26,861 nt of DNA from Priapulus caudatus. Taxonomy: Eukaryota; Priapulida; Priapulimorpha; Priapulimorphida; Priapulidae. Under the pieces are notes generated by a model. The model did not search any database. It was not told the DNA's origin and was given only the letters and a program-made list of their open reading frames with translations. Numbering within the stretch: the stretch's first letter is position 1; each line of letters begins with the position of its first letter. This document shows positions 1 through 10,279 of this stretch, piece after piece. A program made the position numbers and the translations under genes. The stretch covers positions 147,748-174,608 of the forward strand of contig NW_014577665.1 in the NCBI RefSeq assembly GCF_000485595.1. The letters run 5' to 3'.

Positions 1-764
1 TTAAAAAAGGTTCCGAAGCATCAGTGTCCGAAAAATCGGCGTTGTACCTGTATAAGGTATAAGGTGTGTCATGAACTAGTTTTTTTGTATTCCGTTGTTT
101 GTGTGTATGTATTTAATTTTAATTATCCATTTTGCTATGCAAATTATATACATTTATTATCTTTGACTAGCAATTCAATTAGTTAGAAGTAGTGCAGCTT
201 AGAAAACTTTGAATTGTTTGATTTTTAATTGTTAGTACATACAGTATATATATTTGCTCGCAATAAAAAAGATCTGATTGTGCCTATGTTTTGAAATACC
301 AAATAGTAGAATAATAAACATAAGTTGCGACAGTTACAAGCTGTTAAAATATTGTGAATGAATGGAATTATACAGAAATGACTTTTTCTTCGCCGTACAA
401 TGTATTGTATTCATCTTAGAAGCATAATTAAATTGGTTCCTAGTTGGGCCTGGGGAAGCTGAAGTGCGAATCTAGCTACATAAAAACTTGTCTTATTTTC
501 TTGCCAATGTGGATAGTTAAGTGCAAATTTTATTTCAGTACCAGCATGTGCAACAATCTATTCAGTAGCAGTTATCAATTTTAATTTTACCTCTGTAAGA
601 AAGCAGTGTTTAAAATCTATAGGAAAACGCATCCATGCATGTTTTTCTGTGATTAAAACTAACTGTCATTAACGCCGGGTACTTTGACATTCAACTACTA
701 CTTTCTTATCATATTTTCTTTGCATTTGGTATTAAAATTTGTTTAAGGGGGTCAAGCTTTACTA
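1..764. other. AT-rich noncoding stretch
   Basis: There is no convincing reading frame on either strand. The stretch is AT-rich, with short A and T runs and an AATAAA hexamer at about 262-267. It could be a 3' UTR or intergenic DNA of a gene outside the window, but nothing here decides between these. Confidence 0.5.
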
Positions 765-970
765 GTGATGCGCTATGCAGGGTGACTGCACCAATATGGC
801 GCTGGTCACGTGACAGTTGTCAGAAACTGGCGACGCTGCGCGCCTGGGTATGAGCGTTCTACTTCTATTCTATTTCTGTGGACGCGGCGCGTATCGAAAT
901 CAGCAGATACTGAGGATAGGTGACGCGACGCATGCACCTACGAGCGGGCATCGCTTGCTGCTCCAGCCAA
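765..970. promoter_or_regulatory. GC-rich, promoter-like island
   Basis: This island of about 200 bp stands out from AT-rich surroundings by its GC content and CpG density. It contains a perfect 10-bp palindromic E-box, GTCACGTGAC, at 805-814. This is the type of site bound by USF/TFE-family bHLH-zip factors. A CCAATATGGCGC stretch at 791-802 resembles CCAAT and YY1-type sites. No TATA box or open frame could be tied to it, so the gene it might serve, and its direction, are unknown. The promoter role is an inference from composition and motif density. Confidence 0.35.
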
Positions 971-2595
971 GGTCTAGTTTTGCTAGTAACTAGTACTAGT
1001 AACTATTACCGATGTTTAATTTGTCAAACGTGTTTCATGATATTCGATATTGGGATTTCTCTTCACTTCTTCGTGCAACATTGACATTTTTATTTACATC
1101 GCAAGTTGTAACCTTTGCATTTGCGCAGTCATTTGCATTTTTCCCCATCTGAACTAACACTGACCTTTTGTAATATCGTTATCTATGAAATCGTTTTTTT
1201 TTATTCTTAAGGACACGCCTACTAATTCTCAATAATTTAGCTAAAACCGCTGCCATAGCAATTAATATACCGCTGAAAATCCTGATATTCCAGATATTCC
1301 CGAAACGAAATTTTATGAAAATTGTTTTACGAGTTTTATTATTTACGAAACATCAGCACTTGCCATAGAAAGTATTCGAGCGATTAAGCTTATCGGTGGC
1401 ATTGCAAATTTTGTGTTGTTTCTAGTATTGTTTGTTCGAATTTGTTTTCACATTTAATCGCATTGGTGTTAGCATCGAATAGAGATTTGCCATCGGTGCA
1501 CTTTATGTTTGTGTACGACAATGAATAATTTGTGGTATTTTCAAAAGCCTGTTATGAAAGGTATAGGTACGCACAACAGGCAGCATGTAGTGTTAACTGC
1601 ATTATAATTTTACTGTAAGTGTATTTATTTTACATAAATAAAACGTATTGAGTAGGCTAACGCTCATATGCCCGGCAGTCGATGACGTGTCATCGCTTCA
1701 TAATAAAGTGACGTATAAAGAAATGTAATGTGTAATATATAACACTAGTATTGTAATGGCCATAATTTAATAGTAGATCATTTTTATCAAACAGATGATA
1801 CTGAATATCGTAGTTTTGAGTTTAAGGCAAGCTGGTAACAGAATCGTGACTGCTAAAACATACCTCAATTGTACGCACACATACAGAGTAATTACGAGAT
1901 TTACAGGATTAGAATAAATTTTAGGGCATTAGAGATGACTTTATTTGAAAAAAAAATTGGGGGTTTCTTTGTTTCCAATTGAAATAAACAAACAGCTGTT
2001 CACGAAGAATGTGATGTAAGTGAATATTTATCATTTTCACCGGAAGCACAAGGTAATGTTAAACTAGCTGTATGCCCCACATCAATTTCTTGCAATTCAA
2101 CTCTAGTGTGTAATTTTCTCTAGCTATCGAAAATTTAAGTGAAAAAATGAGAAACATCGCGGCTATTACTGCAGTTAGCGACGAAATACTAACGTCGAGG
2201 CATTTTCATAGCAGAAAACACAGACAGATTTGAATGGAACAGGCCCATTGTCACTCATAGCATTCTACGTCATCAACCATTCATAGGTGGGCCGTAGTAA
2301 GTCTATCTAACATTCGCCTTGATCTATTGCCCCATCTTGGTGTATACGGCCTCTGGTGTTATCTTTAAGCTGCACTGATATACCTCGTTGTGTGGCAAAG
2401 CATAATGGACGTTGCTGTTAGAGCAATGTCATTTCCTTATTCTTAAAATGTCGATGCATGGCGTCAAAGGATAGATAAGTAAGATAGGTGCGTCTGAGGC
2501 GTAAGCCGGGTATGCACTAATTCTTTGAGAATCAGCCTTTTTTATCGTGTAGGCGCACAAAGCAGGTTATTTTCCCCGTGTTACTGCGGCTTATA
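971..2595. other. Noncoding stretch without recognised features
   Basis: The sequence is AT-rich with no usable reading frame, no repeat structure that I can see and no RNA gene. An AATAAA-containing TAAATAAAA run lies near 1636. It is probably intergenic or intronic. Confidence 0.5.
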
Positions 2596-2828
2596 ACTGT
2601 TCCCGTGTGCGTGCGTTGCATGTGCGTGTGTTGTGTGTGCGTGCGCGTGTGTGTGGCGTTGCTGCGTGGTGTGTGTGTGGTGACGCGCCGTGGGTGTGTG
2701 TGCGTGCGTGGGTGACGTGCGTGTGTGTGTGAGTGCGGCGTGGTGGCGTGCGTGGCTACTGCGTGAGTGTGTGTGTGTGTGTGTGTGTGTGCTGTAGTGT
2801 TGCTTGGTGTGTTTGTGTGTGTTGTGTG

Positions 2829-2859
<31 letters not shown>

Positions 2860-2970
2860 GTGTGCTGTGTGTGGTGTTGTGTGGTGTTGGTGGTGTGCGT
2901 GTTCTGTGTTCGTGTGCGTGTTCGTGTGCGTGTGCGTGTGTTTGTGTGCGCGCGAGTGTGTCCGTAAATA
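2596..2970. repeat. GT-rich compound microsatellite
   Basis: About 375 bp consist almost only of G and T with scattered C, mostly (GT)n broken by GC, TT and GG interruptions. The purest parts are near 2768-2792 and 2838-2860. Long frames across it give Thr/His or Val/Cys repeats on opposite strands and are artefacts of the dinucleotide repeat. Alternating purine-pyrimidine DNA of this kind can adopt Z-DNA. Confidence 0.9.
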
Positions 2971-3180
2971 GAGCGTATATATCACGTATTTATGAACGTT
3001 AACATCCCAAGTACATGCTATTACAGATAATTAGTAGTAAAATATAGTTTGGCTCATATATATTCTAGATTGAACGTATTTTACAACAGCATCGTATTGA
3101 TATAACTCAGCAAATGTTAATGACTGTGATTATACGATGTATACTTTCCATTCACAGTTACTAATTTAGCTGAGAATTTA

Positions 3181-3296
3181 AACACGCGCGCCCACGCACG
3201 CACGCACGCACGCACGGCACGGCCACGCACACACCCCACAGTGCACCCACACCACGCACACACACACACACAACAATACACACAAACACACACTAC
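3181..3296. repeat. CA/CGCA-rich microsatellite
   Basis: A (CGCA)n block at about 3184-3218 passes into (CA)n with CAAA and CACC interruptions. It is followed within about 15 bp by a GT-rich tract, so the two tracts are complementary in an inverted arrangement. Confidence 0.85.
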
Positions 3297-3309
3297 TATG
3301 GCTACATGC

Positions 3310-3401
3310 ACGCGTGTGTGTTTGTTTGTTTGTGTATGTGTGTGTTGGTGCGTGTGTGTGTTGGTGCGTGTGTGTGTGTGTGTGTGTGTGTTTGGGGTGT
3401 A
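3310..3401. repeat. GT-rich microsatellite
   Basis: (GT)n is interspersed with TTTG units at 3320-3332, and a GTGTTGGTGC unit is repeated twice at about 3341-3370. This forms the second half of the CA-then-GT inverted microsatellite pair starting at 3181. Confidence 0.85.
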
Positions 3402-3744
3402 TTTAAATTCTCAACTAAAATTGAATTAAAAAATTCAAACAAAAGTCATAGGTTGCAATGTTATTTTGCACTATACCTCTAATTGCGTACATTAAATGCG
3501 TCATACGCGCGTAACTAGTATTTCACTCTGCAAACAAATATATGCATGTTCAATGGTAAAATTATTAAAAAACAAAGGTTCCTGAGTTGACTTTTTTACA
3601 TTTTGAATATGGATTCATATAATATTCTTAACGCTTTATCTCACGGAGTGCTCGATAATAAAAATATATAATATAACCTAACATAATTTCGTTCAAAAAT
3701 AACAGACTAGAAGTTGCAAGAAAGCTGCAGTCGTGATCGAGTCT
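3402..3744. other. AT-rich noncoding stretch
   Basis: No open frame, repeat or regulatory motif is evident. It lies just 3' of the possible minus-strand terminal exon ending at 3745, so part of it could be a 3' UTR. I found no clear minus-strand AATAAA. Confidence 0.4.
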
Positions 3745-3869
3745 TCAGTAGACATGCTCTGATATTCGTGCGCAATCTTCAAACCGTCGCATTCTTCTCT
3801 GCCACGCTAAGAACCCAAACCGGTCAACCATTTGCCAGACAGTTAGTAACTTCCTAACGTCAGGCTCTG
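3745..3869 (-). CDS. Possible terminal coding exon, product unknown
   Basis: On the minus strand, a pyrimidine-rich tract ending TTGTTTTCAG at 3870 makes a good splice acceptor. The frame that follows encodes about 41 residues (beginning EPDVRKLLTVWQMV, with an Arg-rich FLAWQRRMRRFED stretch) and stops at a TGA at 3745-3747. The acceptor is of the NAGNAG type (CAGCAG), which allows a one-codon alternative. The reading phase matches the end of the upstream exon-like block at 4360-4509, joining across a 490-bp intron. I do not recognise the protein. The call rests on splice signals, phase agreement and a plausible residue mix, so it is tentative. Confidence 0.35.
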
Positions 3870-4359
3870 CTGAAAACAAAATAATATTGTTGATGTATAG
3901 AACATCGTAACCGATATCCAAGACCGAAATCCTAAACAGGAAAACATTAAAAAAAAATTGACGACGATTCCAACGTATACATCGTTTATATTGTGACAGC
4001 GTTACATATATATTAGGGATATTTCTCTCCTTTGATGGCACACATGCATCGAAATGTTATTCTAATTATGCAAATACCCGTACATGTATATGATATGGAG
4101 GTAAACGATCACACTGTGTGATTCGGCGATATTATTAAACTGATGGCGACGTACATGTTAAAACTACTAGAATATATATTATCTATGTGTACACAATGCC
4201 ATAACAACTGACAACACGGTGAAATGACTTTATCAGATGGAGTTATCAGTTTCACCTGCCAGCGAAACAAAACAATGGTTCCAGTGAGTGCTTCTAACTC
4301 GATGAAGACACAACTTCTGGGCGCGCGTACAACGAGAGCAAATACATATGTATTAATAC

Positions 4360-4509
4360 CTGTGTTTCTGGCTAATAACATAACATCAGCCATCGGGTTC
4401 TGTCCGCATGATATCGACCTCTCGTTGTGTATGCTCATTTGGTAGGTGAGTGGAACGATGATGAGCAGTCCAAACGATATATGGTACCAATCACAATATG
4501 TCCTCATGT
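4360..4509 (-). CDS. Possible internal coding exon, product unknown
   Basis: This 150-bp minus-strand block is bounded by an acceptor with a strong tract (TTTTTCCCTTGCAG, ending at 4510) and a donor ACACAG|GTATTA at 4359. One frame is open throughout. It starts and ends in phase 1, and the next exon-like block at 3869 also begins in phase 1. The peptide begins near MRTYCDWYHISFG, contains a hydrophobic run (ISFGLLIIVPLTYQM) that could be a membrane segment, and ends near MADVMLLARNT. I could not find an upstream exon: a good-looking donor at 4936 fails because the required phase meets a stop. The family is not recognised. Confidence 0.35.
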
Positions 4510-5600
4510 CTGCAAGGGAAAAATGACGAGACGTATTAAAACGCAATCAAAATCGTGTCGCTTTCTCGATGACTTATTCTTACTTCTGCTACATATGAGA
4601 ATAAATATAAAATGTAAATTTTGATAGGGGTACCGCCAAGATTCCTATGGGGGTACACATATAAATCATACAACGACACGTTCAGCGTCGCGATATTGTC
4701 CAATCAATCATTTTCCGAAATGCTACGACTTAAAAATTCGAACAAAAGATGACGTAAATAACAACGAATGAGAAATAGACGAGACGCTGCAATAAATTAA
4801 CCGACAGCATTCAATACACCGCATGCATATCTATATGTAAACGCCATGATGGCGTGTTCACGTTATGTATATATAACATGTTTATCTGATAAAGAAATAA
4901 AAAGGCTAATTTGCGACCGCCTTCGCATCTACTTACGTCACGCGAACGCCATCGCGAATGTTTTAATAATGAAATCTCGCGTACGATTTCTACATTTAGA
5001 ATATTACAATGCGATAAAACGTATAATTAATTATGTTATTGAATTACTCGTTTTCCGCGAGAGCGACCGCTGTACGTTTGAAAGAAGGTGACTTCAGAAA
5101 CTGCTATTTGGCTCGCGTAAACAACCGATTTACAGATCCTAACAATGGAAAATAATGGGTCTTTGGGCAACGGCGTGGCGTTTTGACTAAAGGAACTCAG
5201 AAATTTAATCTGTTTTATCGCCATTGCATCAACGAGATGGGTTTTACTGAGATTAAATCATAGATAGATATACATCTCTGTCTGATTTTGTCGGTGTTTT
5301 ATTAACTCGTTGAAGCAGAACTCAATAGAGAAAAAGGAATACAAGGTTATAGGTATCGTGACGTAGTCATTATACTCGACAACTATATATCCAATTCTAA
5401 AATGGAAGCCACCGCAAGCATTTCAGCCTCATGCATTAGGTTACCGTGAAGTAATAGCTGCAACGTAAATAAATAGCTTAAACCAATCAATAGACTATGG
5501 GTGAGATTATCGTTTCCAGCCAAACTGTAGTCAAATGAATTATTTATAGATGCATATTATACATTTATTGGAGTGAAGTTTTTTATGACATTATGGACCA
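4510..5600. other. Noncoding stretch, possibly intronic
   Basis: Several short frames occur but none has convincing splice sites or protein-like composition. If the exon pair at 3745-4509 is real, upstream exons of that gene should lie here or beyond, but I could not identify them. Confidence 0.35.
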
Positions 5601-5608
5601 TCGAATAC

Positions 5609-5758
5609 TAGTAATTATAGACTCGTTTAAATGGAAAACGGGTCAAATGATACCGGTTACACTGCTGGATATATATCCATATATACTGCTAATTATAGAC
5701 TCGTTTAATGGAAAACGCGGGTCAAATGAATACGCGGTTAGCACTGCTTGGATAATAT
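5609..5758 (+). repeat. Imperfect tandem duplication, two copies of about 70 bp
   Basis: A unit beginning CTAGTAATTATAGACTCG (5609-5675) is followed by a second beginning CTGCTAATTATAGACTCG (5686-5758). Both contain a GTTTAA(A)TGGAAAACG core, GGGTCAAATGA, a CGGTTA motif and ACTGCT. The differences are mostly single-base indels. Confidence 0.7.
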
Positions 5759-5766
5759 ATCTCATA

Positions 5767-5767
5767 C

Positions 5768-5815
<48 letters not shown>

Positions 5816-5818
5816 TAT
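5767..5818. repeat. (AT)n microsatellite
   Basis: A nearly pure TA repeat of about 50 bp. It marks the left boundary of the first copy of the large duplicated segment. The second copy also begins at a shorter TA run (about 19582-19598). Confidence 0.9.
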
Positions 5819-6509
5819 TCGGATATATCACTTCGTCGTGTGAAAGGCATTTCTAAATATGTACGGATTGTCGCTTAATTCGGGGTGAACTTTAAGCCCC
5901 GAAACGAGCGCGAATGATTCAAGCAAGCATGAAGTTCTGACGTGTGGAAAACATCCGCACGGTTAAATGTCCTGGATTAGCATGCCAGAGTACGTATCGT
6001 TTAACTTGTTGCGCGTCAATAAACTACGGTTCGTTGGCTACGATGAACTTGATTTGCCAATAACGCTGATAATTCACATTTTACTTAACGAAGCAAATAT
6101 TACGCTACCCTATTTACCTATTTTCTGCACACACAACATGCTCGCTAAAGCACAACCTTCCACCGCCCATAGATGGCTATATGCTGCACGGAATAGCGAA
6201 TATGGTGCATTTATTGTCATCTTTCGAATTATAGCAGCCTTAAGAGCACATTCTCATAGCGAACAGCAAGAAGAAAAGCAATCGCAGTTATATCTAAAGC
6301 CACGCAGTTCATATCTCGGACATAGCAACACATAATTTAACCAATTCGTAATTATTCTCATGCTATTTATCACGCTTACTTTTACTGAGCGATTTGAAGA
6401 CCCACACGTAGAAAGTTGAACATTGAAGGAGTCCTTACGGCCCTAGCAATTATGCCTCACTTAATTAATTAACATCTGCAAAAAACGAGAATTAATCAAA
6501 CGCCTACGG

Positions 6510-6865
6510 AGGTATACCAGCATGTGCGTCCAAAGTCTATAAACCTTCAGAGGCGTCTTCAAGAATACATTGGCCTCATCGTCCGCACGCTATACTCCGT
6601 AAGTAGGTTGGTATTACTTATAAGCGCATATGTTGGTTTATCGGTAAGACTCCGTTTAACCTGCAATACGCTGTTCATATTTCGCGGTGGTTTAATTTTC
6701 GCGAATTTCGCACAGCGCTCCCCAACACCGCGAATAATTCATAGCAATAATACCGAATAATTCATAATATTCACACGACGCACCCGAAATTAATCACTCG
6801 CGAAATTGTCCCGTCAAGTCTGATTCGCGAAAATATCCGTACGCGAAAAAATATGGGTATACTAG
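6510..6865. repeat. TTCGCG-rich repeat unit, copy 1 (MITE-like)
   Basis: The interval is dense in TTCGCG/CGCGAA motifs, which are rare elsewhere. A 12-mer ATTTTCGCGAAT at 6695-6706 recurs inverted at 6823-6834. GTATAC motifs lie near both ends (about 6513 and 6857). The same arrangement is present at about 20261-20590. Composition and inverted motifs suggest a small non-autonomous element, but no clean terminal repeat or target-site duplication was found. Confidence 0.3.
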
Positions 6866-9800
6866 TAGCTGTAGGTATCGCCGCACGTGATATAAATAGC
6901 TGCGATGCTTTCACCAGGGCAAGACACGAGCAGGAAACATTCAGACGATCACGACGCTTCCCGCGAAACTTAACTATCGTCGTTACAATTCTATAACAAA
7001 TTTGTTACAATTATTATTTATATTATATATATTATAATTTAATACAATTAATTAACACCTGATATCATTACAAACAACCTTCACGTGTGAGTACGGGCGA
7101 GATTTTTCGCCGCAGCCCTCCACGTTTTTTTAAAGCGGACTTCAGGCACCGTAAACTGTAAGTAGAATACTATTATTATAGGCTTGATATAATATACATC
7201 ATAGGCGAAAACCGCACTTGTCCAAGTCCAACGTTCTGGCATCATTTTTTTGCCAGCGGCAGTTTAACCAGGGAGCAGAATTTTGGGCGTGATCGCAATA
7301 TGCGGGGGATCACTAAAGTTCAGCTTGCGCAACTCACACTGCAACCTACGCAAAAGCGCACACGCAACCCAAACGCCATGCTTACACAAAGCTAGCCGCA
7401 TTTTATAGCGAATTGAATCGCCTGAGCCTAGATACGATGACACATTGAAAGCATCAAATACTTGCATTGATGTCCATCTCTCGAATTTGTGCTTGGCAAA
7501 AAGAAAGGTCGACGTTTCGCTAAGACTCTCGATTTGTTGTATGTACGAGTCCTAAATAAATAGAACACTGACTTGTTTAGCATTTCGGATTGTACCCTAT
7601 ACCGCTTTTCCCATAATAGTCTTATTTCAGTGTCTAACTCACAATTATTAACACGTCATGTGGATTTGAATCTTAATAGTCAGAGTGCATTGACCTTGCT
7701 GTGGTGCAAAGGAGGCCATATATTTCTACGGAAGGCCGTTTGATAGTTTAGGCTGTCGGTCCATAAATGCTCGGGATTACGCCATTGAACCCCAAGGCAG
7801 ACAGGGCTATACTACGCGTCTCGATTTCAATCAGATTTACGGCCCGAGTTCTAAGCGAGAATTTTGTTTTTTTCTCAAATTAATGACTGTCATTTATAAC
7901 GGAGTCGGATTATTGTAATTAGCTGTCATTGATGTTGAAAACATAAATATCCTTATTAGAACGGCGGCACTACATTCATAAGTCAGCTACCTACTCATTC
8001 TGTCTTAGATAATACTCACCACACGCAGCTGACAGCCCAGTAAGCCGCCGCCACTACGGCAATGCCAAACCAGTGAACGACACACTGACGCACCCAATAT
8101 CATGCCTACGAAGCTCCCCTGTAACATCTAATTACTCAACAGCGTAATCTATATTTCACGAAAAAACTTCTTGGTGGACAGTGCGACGCGCCAAGCCAGC
8201 CGTGCTACTCCCTCGTGGCTAGTGGTTACGTGTTGCTGTTCGTCTTTTAAGCTCCACACCTGGACAGGGACGCACTCTTATACTCCATCAGTTTTTGAAA
8301 TTGTGCTCGGTACGCATGTGAGGGGCTGTGTTGCTGTATTTTGCGGTGTAGTAGTATAGAGGGCACTGCCCACAGGTTTATTGCGAAATTCATTAAACAA
8401 GGTGGAAAAACGTTCACGAATTGTGTATGGCCGTAATGTCGGGCGGAGGGTTGCATTCCCTGTGAGTGCATCTGTTGTTCGCTGTCATCATCTCTGGCTA
8501 GACCGAATCCCGTGCCCACCCCTGTGGTCAGGGTGCAGCCTAATTCTGGGTATTTGCACCGATTGGGGATGACTTTTTTGTGTTTCCGGTGTGGTCTTTC
8601 GTACAGTTATTTGCGAGATGTCAATGAAGTACATATACGTGTCACGTTTCAGTATTAGTTTTCTAAGTTGTTGTATAGATGAGAGAGTGTCCAGGGATAG
8701 ATGGAGAGAATGATTCATAGGGATATATGAACTGTGAGATTTAGAGTAGTTTTTATAGTTGTGTGCATGAGTATTTCTCATGTGATCCTAAGAGTATATA
8801 CTTGAGATAGTTAAGACACGTGGGCAACATTTTACGAGTATATACCTTAGCGATCTGTCCCGTATCTTCGGCGTCTTCGCGCAATATTTGATTATACTAG
8901 TCTACTCGCGTTCCTTAAGCCTACTATAACGGTTATGTTAGGATAATATAACGTCATAATTTACTTCTTAATGAAGACATTATCCTGATAAAGAGGTAAT
9001 TACAATCGTTTACTCTATATGTGTCGCGATTATATATTAGTCAGATGTCGAGGGGTTTACATACGTGCACCCTGAGGTGGAAAGCTTGTTTGTTATACGG
9101 AAGGACGATGTACTAGGTTGTAGGCCGTTTTTAGTCGGCATCGGCTAATTTATTCTTTTCGTAGGTGTCTCGCAAAGAATATATCTCCTCTCGCACTTGT
9201 TTATGACCAGAAAAATCCGGTAGAGGAATTACTGTGCTCCAGATCTTCTATAATATTCTGTACTCTTAGAATCTACTCCTCCCATTTAAAGTATTTAAAA
9301 TATATGAATTACACTTATCTGCTGTGGCTAGATACGGTGACGAGATAACTCTGTAAATATATCTCATCCACGTAACGCTTAAGTCAATGTATTAGATGGG
9401 TTTATACGCGACTATGCTGCGCCGTGTTCTATTCTCGCATCTTCACGTAGTACTCGTGCGTCTCGTTTAGCGGTCTCACTACGCTGCTCGTGCAATATTA
9501 TGTCTCAGACGATAATGTGACCAAATGTTTGTTGCATTCACGGCAAGTTTTTTTGGCGTCATAGTTAAAAAACTGTAATGTAATAAATGTAATCTTTATC
9601 CAAACTCATAGAATTACCCCCGCGGTATATGGATATATTGATTGTTCCTTCTCATGCGAAGACACACAAAAAATAAAACGGGGATGACCTGGTCATAAAT
9701 CCACTTCTGCTTGTGATTATGTGACATAGTTTGTGTCACGACTTGGATCTTAGTGTATTTATAAGAATATAGAACGTCTTTTCGCTTACTCTCCCGAAAG

Positions 9801-10279
9801 GATTTCTGTTATAATATTGTGAGGTATTACACCGCCTGATAGATGTTAGATACCTCATCGAATTATTATCTCTACACCGGACTGTCGAAAAATTGTGTCT
9901 ATAATGTGCATACGTGTTCATAAAACGTCAATTACTCAAGATTTCCTCTAGAGTATATGGTCAGAGAAACTGATAACATTGCATATGCTGAGAACCAGAT
10001 GCTGTCATATTACATCTACCATTTTATGCAGAGGAGTAACACGGCAAAGAGTCGAAGACCATATGTGCAGATATTGCTTACAATCACAAGGACAGAGTGA
10101 TTCTAGTCCAATTAATAAATATATAAAAGTTTTTTTTGGGGCTTATGACGTTTGGGAACAGAGTATAATGCTAACGGATGTTGTTATGCATTGTTCTGTG
10201 GGATGTTAGAATTTCCGCCATTCGCGACACTTCGCGACGTCAAAACCTGTCAGTATTGCGCCAACATTCTGCCGAAATC

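Noticed and set aside
2581-3002. Long frames giving His/Thr or Val/Cys repeat proteins
   Set aside because: They run through a GT microsatellite, appear in several frames on both strands, and have no other coding signal.
4936-5100. Possible upstream exon of the minus-strand gene, with a good GTAAGTAG donor at 4936
   Set aside because: The phase required by the exon at 4509 meets a TGA immediately before the donor.
5643-5831. Ile/Tyr-rich frame on the minus strand
   Set aside because: It is a translation of the (AT)n tract.
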